A stretch of DNA of 64,000 nucleotides from Oceanihabitans sp. 2_MG-2023 (GTDB lineage: Bacteria; Bacteroidota; Bacteroidia; Flavobacteriales; Flavobacteriaceae): NCBI RefSeq assembly GCF_030547245.1, contig NZ_JAUOQT010000010.1, positions 1 through 64,000 of the forward strand, read 5' to 3'. Of the stretch, positions 1 through 7,467 are shown piece after piece (the first letter of the stretch is position 1; every line of letters begins with the position of its first letter). Below the pieces are notes generated by a model. It had not been told where the DNA came from, did not search any database, and saw only the letters and a program-made list of their open reading frames with translations. Made by a program: the position numbers and the translations under genes.

Positions 1-1
1 T

Positions 2-976
2 CAAATTACAGATCCAAACAACTGCGCTTCTGCAACAGTAACTTTATTTGTTACCAATACAGATGATACTACAGCAATAATTAATGCAGAAGACGATTTC
101 ATGGATGGTATTGAAGTTTCTAACTCTCTGGGAGCAACAGCAGTTGTAAACGTTTTAAATAACGATACTATTGATGGAATAGCAGTAAATGCAAATGAAG
201 TAACCATAACTTCCTCTACCAATTTCCCAAATAACATTTTTCTAAATGCAGATGGAACTATTGATGTAAATGAAAACACACCAACAGGAACCTACGATAT
301 ATTCTATACTATTTGTCAAATTACAGATCCAAACAACTGCGCTTCTGCAACAGTGACTTTATATGTATTCAATACTTCAGGTAGTATTAATGCAGTATAT
401 GACTGGATAAATGCTGTTGGTACACCACAAGGACAAACGCTTTTAAATGTATTAAATAATGACACCTTAAATGGTTTAGATGCTACACCAAATAATGTGA
501 CTATAACGGTAGGCGATGGTAATCAAGGAGATTATATATCTTTAGATGCCAATGGTGATATTTCTATGCCATTAGAGTTTACACCTTCGGCAGATTATCA
601 ATTTCCATATACCATATGTGAAATTGCAAACCCAAATAATTGCAGTACTTCATCGGTTAGTATATATGTAAACAATACAATTACGGCTGTAAATGATGCA
701 TTAGACGCAATAGATGGTAGTGCTACAGCAACTTCTATTTTAAATGTATTAGATAATGATACTTTAAATGGAGGAACGATGATAAATTACGCAGTAACTG
801 TAAATACAATATCGAATAGTAGTGGCGATTATTTTGTGTTAAATACCAACGGAACTATTGATATATTAATTGCTAATGTACCTTCAGGGACGTATACTAT
901 CGATTATCAAATATGTGAAAATTTCACTAGTAATGATAACTGTTCTACTGCATCTGTAACATTAATTGTAAACTAA
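2..976 (+). CDS. C-terminal part of a repeat-built surface protein (5' end outside window)
   Basis: The reading frame is open from the first bases of the window, so this is the end of a longer gene; the internal ATG at 101 is not the start. The visible 324 residues hold about three repeats of roughly 105 residues. Each contains NVLNNDT-like Ca-binding-style motifs, a GTYDI/GTYTI strand and a closing CxxxxNCxxxSVTL strand, as in Ig-like or cadherin-like surface repeats. The DNA at 1-45 recurs at 316-360 with one or two changes, a 315-bp period, which shows recent repeat duplication. The protein stops at SVTLIVN without a recognisable type IX secretion C-terminal domain. Secreted adhesin-like role is inferred. 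Confidence 0.75.
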   Translation, partial: QITDPNNCASATVTLFVTNTDDTTAIINAEDDFMDGIEVSNSLGATAVVNVLNNDTIDGIAVNANEVTITSSTNFPNNIFLNADGTIDVNENTPTGTYDIFYTICQITDPNNCASATVTLYVFNTSGSINAVYDWINAVGTPQGQTLLNVLNNDTLNGLDATPNNVTITVGDGNQGDYISLDANGDISMPLEFTPSADYQFPYTICEIANPNNCSTSSVSIYVNNTITAVNDALDAIDGSATATSILNVLDNDTLNGGTMINYAVTVNTISNSSGDYFVLNTNGTIDILIANVPSGTYTIDYQICENFTSNDNCSTASVTLIVN

Positions 977-1004
977 AAAAAAATAATTATTTTAAAATCA
1001 CAAC

Positions 1005-1787
1005 ATGACTAAAACAGCATTAATAACAGGAGCAGCATCTGGATTAGGCTATGAGTTAACTCTTTTATTAGCCAAAGACGCTTACAAATTGATATTAGTT
1101 GATATTAATGCAGTAAATCTAGCTAAAGTAAAAGATGAATTAGTACGTGGTTTTAAAGTAGAAGTAATAACGCTAGCTAAAGATTTAAGCCTTCCAAATA
1201 TTTCACAAGAAATTATAGACGATATAAATAACGAACCAATTGATGTGTTAATTAATAATGCAGGATTTGGTTTGTTTGGCTCTTTTGCTGAAACCAATTG
1301 GGAGCGAGAATCTGCTATGTTGCATGTGCATATAATGACCACAACACATTTAACTAAACTGGTTTTAGAGGGTATGGTAAAACGTAAATCGGGTAAAATA
1401 TTAAACATGTCTTCTCTTGCGGCTTTTCAACCAGGACCTTTAATGTCTATTTATTATGCTTCTAAAGGTTATATGCTTTCTTTTTCTGAAGCTATTGCAT
1501 GTGAACTAAAGGGAACAGGAGTTTCTGTAACCGCTTTATGTCCTGGGCCAACAAAAACGCATTTTCAAGAAACAGTTTCAGAAGATAGTAAAGAAAATAA
1601 AATCACTTTTAATATGGCTTCCGCCAAAGCAGTTGCTGCTTATGGTTATAAAGCCATGTTAAAAGGGAAACCTGTGGCAATACCTGGAGGTTTTAATAAA
1701 TTTCTTGCTACACTACCAAGGTTAATGCCTAGAAATGTAGCTGCTAATATTGTTAGAAAGATTCAAGAAAAAAACAGAGAAGATTAA
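1005..1787 (+). CDS. SDR family NAD(P)-dependent oxidoreductase
   Basis: This 260-residue protein is a classical short-chain dehydrogenase/reductase. It has the cofactor motif TGAASGLG at residues 8-15, NNAG at 84-87, a catalytic serine in MSS near 135-137 and Y150-x3-K154. The C-terminal part resembles the DltE/YqjQ-like group of uncharacterised SDRs. The substrate cannot be told from the sequence. It starts 28 nt after the repeat protein and its stop overlaps the stop of the convergent DUF1361 gene by 4 bp. Fold and general oxidoreductase activity are certain; the pathway is unknown. Confidence 0.9.
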   Translation: MTKTALITGAASGLGYELTLLLAKDAYKLILVDINAVNLAKVKDELVRGFKVEVITLAKDLSLPNISQEIIDDINNEPIDVLINNAGFGLFGSFAETNWERESAMLHVHIMTTTHLTKLVLEGMVKRKSGKILNMSSLAAFQPGPLMSIYYASKGYMLSFSEAIACELKGTGVSVTALCPGPTKTHFQETVSEDSKENKITFNMASAKAVAAYGYKAMLKGKPVAIPGGFNKFLATLPRLMPRNVAANIVRKIQEKNRED

Positions 1788-2470
1788 CTGTTTCCTGTTT
1801 TTTGAAAAACCTGAAACATACGAAAGCTAATGGCTAAAAAACAGCCAAATGTAAACGTAAATAACCAAACTTCTAAGTGTTGATTTGGCTGTATAACCAT
1901 GTGTAATATATCCTTAAAAAGGATAGAAGGGTGTTGTAAAATATCCCAAGAATTATAGCGTAAAAATCTACCCAAGTAAATACCAAAAGCAGTTAATAAA
2001 AGAATTGCATGCATAAGATAACTTACCTTGTTTTTACTAAAATAATTTTGCAATAATTTTTTTATATCTACCATACTTAAAAAGAATAGCATTAACCCAT
2101 TATAAGCAAAGGAAGTTACTAGTAAAACATCTAACCAAAAAAATGGGTTTTCACTAATTTTTAAATGTATTAGGTCTGTAATAATATAAGGCGCATTAGG
2201 TAAAAAGAGCAACCAAATACTAAACGCTATTGCAAGTTGAAATTTGTTTGTTTTTTCTCTGCTTTTTAAGTAGATTGTAATTGCATAAGGTATCACTGCA
2301 AGAAACAAGTTCCATACTAAAAATATGAAAAAATAAGTGTGTGTAATTTTTATTCTAACCATTAGTAAAAAGATACTTAAAAGCATAGAAGCACTAAGGA
2401 GTGAAATGACTTTGTATTGATTAAAGATATGGGATTTTAAATTATGCATTGTTTTGTGTTTTGTGTTCAA
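1784..2470 (-). CDS. DUF1361 family integral membrane protein
   Basis: A hydrophobic 228-residue protein with about six membrane segments. The stretches WNLFLAVIPY, LWLLFLPNAPYIITDLIHL and FFWLDVLLVTSFAYNG are hallmarks of the DUF1361 family, whose function is unknown. A second ATG eight codons in (2449) is an equally good start and would remove the overlap with the upstream gene's stop at 2442. It is the last gene of a minus-strand run of three small membrane-protein genes (3130 to 1784). Confidence 0.8.
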   Translation of the reverse strand: MNTKHKTMHNLKSHIFNQYKVISLLSASMLLSIFLLMVRIKITHTYFFIFLVWNLFLAVIPYAITIYLKSREKTNKFQLAIAFSIWLLFLPNAPYIITDLIHLKISENPFFWLDVLLVTSFAYNGLMLFFLSMVDIKKLLQNYFSKNKVSYLMHAILLLTAFGIYLGRFLRYNSWDILQHPSILFKDILHMVIQPNQHLEVWLFTFTFGCFLAISFRMFQVFQKTGNS

Positions 2471-2819
2471 AAATTAGAATGGTAATAATACCTAATGTGT
2501 AAGCGATTAGATCTTGAATACTAAAAGTACTTCCTAAAATAATTTTAGCTACTGTGTTGTTTTGAAGCTTTAATACTTCTAAAAAATGGGTGAGTTGTAA
2601 AAACTCGATACCATAAGCAATGATAAAAACTGCTATTGCGATATAAAATGGTTTTGTTTTTATAACACTTTTAAACATACAATAGAGTAGTATAACGACA
2701 AGGTAATCGCCAAAAGTATGTCGGATAAAACCATCTTTTAAAAAGGTTGCAATAAAAGCTTCTACTATAAATAGTACAATGGCTGCTATGCTGTAGTTTT
2801 TGTTACATTGAAATTTCAT
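2442..2819 (-). CDS. DUF2809 family membrane protein
   Basis: A 125-residue protein with about four membrane segments. The motifs HTFGDYLVVILLY, YGIEFLQL and FSIQDLIAYTLGI match the DUF2809 family, of unknown function. The start at 2819 was chosen because it lies directly after the upstream stop codon (2822-2824), fitting coupled translation; an earlier ATG at 2852 would overlap the upstream gene by 31 bp. The 3' end overlaps the start of the DUF1361 gene. DUF2809 and DUF1361 genes adjacent on one transcript may share a job in the membrane, but this is inference. Confidence 0.75.
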   Translation of the reverse strand: MKFQCNKNYSIAAIVLFIVEAFIATFLKDGFIRHTFGDYLVVILLYCMFKSVIKTKPFYIAIAVFIIAYGIEFLQLTHFLEVLKLQNNTVAKIILGSTFSIQDLIAYTLGIITILIFEHKTQNNA

Positions 2820-2821
2820 AA

Positions 2822-3130
2822 TTAAAAATGCTTGCTTAAATCTAAAGACCATAAAACTAAAAAGAAGTAACCTATTGCTATTGGTATGTTTAATAATAAG
2901 ATAGCGCAGGTTTTTAGTATTTCGATTCTAAATTTAGGTTTTACAAAAGCGGAAATAATTAGAATAACTAATAAAATAAGGTTTATCCAAAATGCTATTA
3001 GTATAAAACCGAATCCGATTTGTTCTAGGTTTTTTAGATTATCAAAATATAGGTAAACGGCTAATAATACTGTTCCTATAATAAAGCTGGTTGCTGCTGT
3101 TATTTTACTGGTTAAAATTATATTTTTCAT
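2822..3130 (-). CDS. Small hypothetical membrane protein, three TM segments
   Basis: A 102-residue protein with three strongly hydrophobic segments (about residues 10-27, 39-62 and 73-95) separated by short charged loops. No family is recognised. It is first in the transcript with the DUF2809 and DUF1361 genes, spaced 2 nt from the former. The upstream spacer holds one copy of a dispersed repeat (3145-3279). Confidence 0.6.
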   Translation of the reverse strand: MKNIILTSKITAATSFIIGTVLLAVYLYFDNLKNLEQIGFGFILIAFWINLILLVILIISAFVKPKFRIEILKTCAILLLNIPIAIGYFFLVLWSLDLSKHF

Positions 3131-3144
3131 GATAGTTACTATTT

Positions 3145-3279
3145 GCGTTAGCGATTGCAGTGGTATCCTTTTTGCGAGATTATAAAGTGAATTAGTTCTA
3201 TTGGCTTACAAGTTTGTTATTAATAAAATATTGAAACAAGTTTAGCTCTGTTTTGCAAAAAGATTTAACGTAAAGCGCG
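3145..3279 (-). repeat. Dispersed intergenic inverted-repeat element, copy A
   Basis: Read on the minus strand, the left arm (3279-3257) ends in ATCTTTTT and the right arm (3173-3145) begins AAAAAGGAT and ends CAATCGCTAACGC. The right arm matches copy B at 44377-44405 in 27 of 29 bases, and the left arm CGCTTTnCGTTA also matches copy B. The arms can pair through ATCTTTTTGC and GCAAAAAGGAT. This copy has the longest insert between arms. It lies downstream of creD in the sense orientation. Confidence 0.7.
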
Positions 3280-3325
3280 ACCCTTTGAAGCTTTTTTGCG
3301 AAACGGGTAACGTCCTACTTATTCA

Positions 3326-4702
3326 TTATCCGTTTGTCCAATCTATTTTTCTAGACACAAACATAACAGTAGCTAGGATGAGGAATAAACCAATGCTACC
3401 AACTAATAATGCGTAGTTTTCTAATTGAATGATTACGTAAATAAAGGTGTAAAGTGCTGTGAGTGATACCCCGATAAAAATGGGGAATTTAAAGTTTTTT
3501 AGTATGGATTTGGAATAGAGTGTGATGAGTACAATTACCGAAATACCTGCAATAAGATAGGCTTTTAAAAAGTTACTGTGCTCGGAAATAGAAACGAGTA
3601 AGGTATAAAACATGGTGAGTGCAATACCAATCATTAAATATTGAAAAGGGTGAATGTTTATTTTGCTTAAGCTTTGTATAAGGAAGAAAATGAGGAAGGT
3701 TAAACCAATAACTAGAAAACCGTATTTTGCAGAGCGTTCGGATTTTTGATACTCGTCTACCATGACCATAAATTTGGTGCCAAAAGCAAAGCTGTTGAGG
3801 TTTGGTATTTTGTTAAGGTGTTGTTGCGAGAAAGCTCTATTAATGTGAAGTATTTTCCAGTCTGCTGTAAATCCGTTTTTGGTAATTTCTTTGGTTTCGT
3901 CGTCTGGTAAATAGTTGCCAATAAAGCTTGGATCTGCCCAATTAGAAGTCATGCTCATGGTTGTGGTTTTACCAATAGGGATTAATTCTATTTGCTTGCT
4001 ACCATTAAAAGCCATTGTAATATTAAAATTAGAATTCCTTGTTTCGGTAATATCTTCGGTTTTTATAAATCCAGATTCTAATACGTCTAGACGATTGTGG
4101 TTATTATTGTTGGTGTCATTAAAATTGGTTTGAAAAGAATAGGTATTGTTGTTTAGTTTTAAAAGCATTTCACTTTTAATACCTTTTAGGTTAGATGTTT
4201 TTATGATTACGCTTGCTTTGTCCCAAATAATGTCTTCTTTTTTTATTCCTTTTGAAGAAAGGTCTGTAGGGATAAAATACCCTGAAAAATCCATGTTGGT
4301 TGTAAAAACAGCAGATTCGAAGTTACCTCTGTTTAAGGTTTTAGAATTTACTGAAGCTTTAGTATCTAGATTTTCGGGAAAGATATATGCATAATTAATA
4401 TGTGTTTGGGTTTCTTTAAAGTAGGTTTTTGTCTTTTCGTTATAGGTTTTTGTTTCGCTATAAGTTTTATAAGGGATCTTTAAAATGGGACCATAGACTA
4501 AAACATGATTCCCCCATTTTTGGTTGATTTCGTTTACTACATCCTGTTGCCTAAATGCACGTTCTTTTATTAAGCTTTCTATAAACGATAATGGAACAAG
4601 TAATATTAAGGTTAAAAAACCTATCATAAGCATTCTTGCAGTTATAGATGTTTTTAGCCAATTGGTGAATCTGTTTGTATTATGTTTTTGTATTTCTTCC
4701 AT
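3326..4702 (-). CDS. creD: CreD family inner-membrane protein
   Basis: A 458-residue protein typical of CreD: an N-terminal membrane helix (about residues 23-45), a large extracytoplasmic domain, and a cluster of about five or six helices from residue 330 to the C-terminus. The opening segment with the LIxER...RQQDVVxEI pattern and WGNxxxxxGPIxxIPY is characteristic of the family. In enterobacteria creD is the main target of the CreBC two-component system and affects cell-envelope integrity; the biochemical role is unknown. No CreBC genes are near. Here it lies 12 nt after a Coq4-like gene, and the pair starts at a palindromic operator (5220-5238). Confidence 0.9.
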   Translation of the reverse strand: MEEIQKHNTNRFTNWLKTSITARMLMIGFLTLILLVPLSFIESLIKERAFRQQDVVNEINQKWGNHVLVYGPILKIPYKTYSETKTYNEKTKTYFKETQTHINYAYIFPENLDTKASVNSKTLNRGNFESAVFTTNMDFSGYFIPTDLSSKGIKKEDIIWDKASVIIKTSNLKGIKSEMLLKLNNNTYSFQTNFNDTNNNNHNRLDVLESGFIKTEDITETRNSNFNITMAFNGSKQIELIPIGKTTTMSMTSNWADPSFIGNYLPDDETKEITKNGFTADWKILHINRAFSQQHLNKIPNLNSFAFGTKFMVMVDEYQKSERSAKYGFLVIGLTFLIFFLIQSLSKINIHPFQYLMIGIALTMFYTLLVSISEHSNFLKAYLIAGISVIVLITLYSKSILKNFKFPIFIGVSLTALYTFIYVIIQLENYALLVGSIGLFLILATVMFVSRKIDWTNG

Positions 4703-4714
4703 AGTAAAAGTGTT

Positions 4715-5209
4715 TTAGATTTTTGTTGTTAATAGAATGTCTAATTGTTGTTTCGAAAAAATGCTCATTCTAAATGAATGTATGTTTACTTGTAATAGTT
4801 TTTTATAATCATATTGATGAAAAGAATTTGCGTTTTTACCTATTAAGTAAGACTTGTAATAGTACTTGTAATACTCTGGGAGAATAATTACGCCTAATAC
4901 AATTGCTCCAAATAAATAAGGACTTCTTTTTCCGTTTCCAAAGCATAAACATTGTAGTGCAATCTCGTCTTCTACTTTGGAGCCAAACCCAGTTAAAGTA
5001 TGGTAGGCATCATGTCTTTCTACTTTAGAAATTAATTCGAAGTTGTTTTTATCTAAAAATTCGCCAAGATGTTTACCTAGAGAAGCCTCTGGATAGGTTA
5101 AAAGCTCTGCTTTGTAAATTCCCCATGGTTGATGCTTTTTGAATATGTTGGTATATATTTTTTGAGATTTTTCAAAAAGCCATTCGATAAGTTGTTTTCT
5201 TTTTTTCAT
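4715..5209 (-). CDS. Coq4-like protein
   Basis: A 164-residue soluble-looking protein. Residues H66, D67, H70 and E82 form HDxxH-x11-E with the following LTGFG, the zinc-ligand signature of the Coq4 family, which in ubiquinone-making organisms is needed for assembly or oxidative decarboxylation in quinone synthesis. Bacteroidota normally make menaquinone, so a Coq4-like role here is not obvious. Length is somewhat shorter than eukaryotic Coq4. It is the first gene of the creD transcript and starts 10 nt from a 19-bp palindrome, so it is probably controlled by the winged-helix regulator encoded just upstream. Confidence 0.65.
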   Translation of the reverse strand: MKKRKQLIEWLFEKSQKIYTNIFKKHQPWGIYKAELLTYPEASLGKHLGEFLDKNNFELISKVERHDAYHTLTGFGSKVEDEIALQCLCFGNGKRSPYLFGAIVLGVIILPEYYKYYYKSYLIGKNANSFHQYDYKKLLQVNIHSFRMSIFSKQQLDILLTTKI

Positions 5210-5219
5210 AAATATAAAG

Positions 5220-5238
5220 TACTTTGAATTTCAAAGTA
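5220..5238 (-). promoter_or_regulatory. Palindromic operator before the Coq4-like/creD operon
   Basis: TACTTTGAATTTCAAAGTA is a perfect 19-bp inverted repeat (nine-base arms, one central base). It ends 10 nt before the start codon at 5209. Its TACTTTG half resembles a -7 promoter element, so binding would block transcription. A near-identical palindrome lies at 6994-7012. Confidence 0.7.
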
Positions 5239-5279
5239 AAAGATTAAAAAAATATTTCTATCCCTTGCAAGGAAGGAGT

Positions 5280-5573
5280 TTATTGTTTGTTAATTAATTT
5301 TTCAAGCGCTTCAATATGTTTTTTAAATGCAGCTCTACCAAGATTTGTTGTTGCATATCGTGTGTTTGGTTTTCGGCCAATAAATTGTTTTTCTACTGTA
5401 ATATATGCTACTTTTTCAAGTGCTTTGGTGTGACTTGCTAAATTACCATCGGTAACTTCTAGTAGCTCTTTAAGCATTTTAAAATCGGCATATTCGTTAA
5501 CCATTAAAATAGACATGATGCCTAATCTAATGCGATGATCGAAAGCTTTATTTATGTTGGTTATTATACTCAT
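5280..5573 (-). CDS. Winged-helix transcriptional regulator (HTH_34 type)
   Basis: A 97-residue single-domain DNA-binding protein of the MarR/ArsR-like winged-helix class. The order is FDHRIRLGIMSILM (first helix), FKMLKELLEVTDGNLASHTKALEK (recognition helix-turn-helix) and a beta-wing with FIGRKPNTRYATT, followed by a C-terminal helix for dimerisation. The ATG at 5573 is preferred over a TTG fifteen bases upstream. It is the last gene of the minus-strand operon that starts at 6986, and it lies just upstream of the Coq4-like/creD operon. Both operons carry the same palindrome, so it is the natural candidate for the protein that binds it and for autoregulation. Confidence 0.85.
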   Translation of the reverse strand: MSIITNINKAFDHRIRLGIMSILMVNEYADFKMLKELLEVTDGNLASHTKALEKVAYITVEKQFIGRKPNTRYATTNLGRAAFKKHIEALEKLINKQ

Positions 5574-5604
5574 ATATTTCCTGAACAAGCAGGAATTTTT
5601 TTAT

Positions 5605-6060
5605 TTAAGTTTGGTGTTGCTCTACTTTAGTAACCTTTCCATTTTCAAAATAGATATCTAATACATCTGGATCCATACTAAAAAGTCCGGGAACAAATCC
5701 AATGCCATAGGCAATGTGATTTTGGTTGTATGTGTAAAAATCTTTTCCTAATAATTCGATTATTTCTTCTTTTGTTTTTCCGATTAATATTTTACTTTCT
5801 ATGATGTCTTCAGACATTTTATACCTCTCCTCAATATTAGTTTCCCATTCTTGTTTATCGAAATCATTGGTAGGATAATACGAAATCGATAATATCCATA
5901 AATACATTAGTCCGATATAAATTATAGGACTTAATAATATAGCTGGTATTAGGGCTATTAATTTTCTGTTCTCGTCGTTTCCTAGATTAAATTTTTTTAA
6001 GCCCCACTTTGATAAAAAGTAGGAAGGAATAGCAAGAATTAGAATTATTAGAAAGCTCAT
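5605..6060 (-). CDS. Membrane-anchored protein with BamE/SmpA-like C-terminal domain
   Basis: A 151-residue protein with two N-terminal membrane helices (about residues 1-18 and 33-58) and a C-terminal soluble domain. The domain has the pattern IGKTKEEIIELLGKDF followed by DPDVLDIYFENGKVTKVE, which resembles the SmpA/OmlA (BamE) fold. It is the third gene of a tightly packed minus-strand operon, directly adjoining the EF-hand gene. The domain assignment is from motif shape only, and the role is unknown. Confidence 0.6.
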   Translation of the reverse strand: MSFLIILILAIPSYFLSKWGLKKFNLGNDENRKLIALIPAILLSPIIYIGLMYLWILSISYYPTNDFDKQEWETNIEERYKMSEDIIESKILIGKTKEEIIELLGKDFYTYNQNHIAYGIGFVPGLFSMDPDVLDIYFENGKVTKVEQHQT

Positions 6061-6381
6061 CTATTGGTAATTAATTTCATTCGTGTCTATTGTTTTCATT
6101 TTCTTAAAAAGCACTGCAATAGCAAAGCAAATAAAACCAATAATTATCGCAACAGGAATTAATATTATAATTGCTTGCTTTGTTGTTTTTCGTTTTTCTT
6201 TTTGGATTAAATAGAATTCTGCTTGTTCAGACATTTCGTTGGCATCTATAGAGCCATTCTTGTCTATATCAAATTTTTCAAATTGCAGATGAAACTTTTG
6301 GTTGGAATAATACGTAAAGGTTACTCCAAGTACATATATCATTAAGGTAGCAATTAACCCTGTCTTTATTGTATTACTCAT
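6061..6381 (-). CDS. Small membrane protein with one EF-hand
   Basis: A 106-residue protein with an N-terminal membrane helix (residues 7-24), a soluble central part and a second helix (about 70-92). The central part holds a canonical EF-hand loop, DIDKNGSIDANE, at about residues 38-49, with the expected acidic ligands at loop positions 1, 3, 5 and 12, so calcium binding is likely. Topology suggests the loop is extracytoplasmic. The start overlaps the upstream stop by 4 bp (ATGA), indicating translational coupling with the first gene of the operon. Confidence 0.7.
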   Translation of the reverse strand: MSNTIKTGLIATLMIYVLGVTFTYYSNQKFHLQFEKFDIDKNGSIDANEMSEQAEFYLIQKEKRKTTKQAIIILIPVAIIIGFICFAIAVLFKKMKTIDTNEINYQ

Positions 6382-6986
6382 TTCTTATCGTATTTAATAT
6401 ACATTATAGTTCCGTAAACAATATGTAAAAACCCGAAGCCTATAACCCAAAGTATAAAGCCATAACCAGGAAACAGCGCGCAAATTAAACCTAAAATAAT
6501 TTCTATGAAACCTAAATACCTAATATCTCCAATACTATATTTGGATGCATTAACAAGTGCAAGACCATAAAAAATGAGCATTAAAGCCCCAGCTTGTCCA
6601 TATTTTTGTTGTGCTAAAATGATTAAAATATAAATACCTCCAGTAATTAGCGGAATTAAAAAGTTAAAGATTAAACGTTTTGAAGAGGTGTCCCAAATTT
6701 TTTCATTATTCTTTTTTGCTTTTCTAGTGGTTAAAAATATTGCAGTTGCAATACTAAAAAAAGCTATTAAGGCTAAAATAAGTAAGCAAGTTTTAAAGAC
6801 CCAACCATCTAAAAGTAATGTGCCATAGCTATGATTTATTACCAACCAATATGCAATAGTTGCACCAATTAGTGCGTAAATCCCAGCTAATATTCCTGAT
6901 AAGCCACTTAAAGAAATAAATCTTGAAGATTTATTCATTAGGTTTTTAATCTCACTAATGTCTTTTAAATAATCTTTAGCTTCCAT
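6378..6986 (-). CDS. Hypothetical multi-pass membrane protein, first gene of the HTH-regulated operon
   Basis: A 202-residue protein: a short amphipathic N-terminus (MEAKDYLKDISEIKNLMNKS) followed by about six membrane helices. The start at 6986 fits the palindrome 7 nt upstream; an upstream ATG at 7028 would place the operator inside the gene. I recall similar proteins beside HTH_34 regulators in other Bacteroidota but know no function. It overlaps the EF-hand gene by 4 bp and leads a four-gene operon that ends with the regulator. Confidence 0.7.
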   Translation of the reverse strand: MEAKDYLKDISEIKNLMNKSSRFISLSGLSGILAGIYALIGATIAYWLVINHSYGTLLLDGWVFKTCLLILALIAFFSIATAIFLTTRKAKKNNEKIWDTSSKRLIFNFLIPLITGGIYILIILAQQKYGQAGALMLIFYGLALVNASKYSIGDIRYLGFIEIILGLICALFPGYGFILWVIGFGFLHIVYGTIMYIKYDKK

Positions 6987-6993
6987 ATAAAAG

Positions 6994-7012
6994 TACTTTG
7001 AAATACAAAGTA
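6994..7012 (-). promoter_or_regulatory. Palindromic operator before the HTH-regulator operon
   Basis: TACTTTGAAATACAAAGTA is a 19-bp inverted repeat with one mismatched pair. It ends 7 nt before the start codon at 6986. It matches the palindrome at 5220-5238 in 17 of 19 positions, and both are followed toward the gene by ACTTT. It is placed to overlap the promoter. Confidence 0.7.
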
Positions 7013-7074
7013 AATAAAAATAAAGCAATGTTACAAGTTAAAAGTTTCCTAAATAAATTTTATTATTTTTAAGC

Positions 7075-7443
7075 ATGAATCCAGCTGAAGATTATATAGT
7101 TAACCAACCTGAGCCATATCGTGCTATATTAATGCATTTACAGGCAGTAATTGAACATACTTTACCTGAAGCAGAATTGAAGTATAAGTGGCGAATACCT
7201 TGTTATTATATTAATAAAAAACCTATTTGCTACTTAAATGCTACTCATAAAAAAGCATTTGTAGATGTTGGCTTTTGGCATTCGGCACATATCTCTAAAA
7301 AGTATGTAGATTATTTAGTTAGTGAAAACAGGAAATTAGTAAAATCATTACGTTATACAGCTTTAGAAGAAGTAGATGATGCTATTTTTGTTGCAATTCT
7401 TGAAGAGGTATATAAACACAAAGACAAAAGTTTTTATAAGTAA
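7075..7443 (+). CDS. DUF1801 domain-containing protein
   Basis: A 122-residue protein with the DUF1801 (YdhG-like) fold: an N-terminal NQPEPYRAILMHLQAVI helix, the ELKYKWRIPCYY strand pair with its conserved W and P, and GFWHSAHI in the core. The family is widespread, small and soluble, and its function is not known. It is transcribed divergently from the HTH-regulated operon with 88 bp between start codons. Confidence 0.85.
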   Translation: MNPAEDYIVNQPEPYRAILMHLQAVIEHTLPEAELKYKWRIPCYYINKKPICYLNATHKKAFVDVGFWHSAHISKKYVDYLVSENRKLVKSLRYTALEEVDDAIFVAILEEVYKHKDKSFYK

Positions 7444-7467
7444 AGATAAATACTAGATAAAAGTAGA

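Noticed and set aside
3915-4718. Plus-strand frames opposite creD
   Set aside because: They lie wholly antisense to a well-supported gene and have no recognisable motifs.
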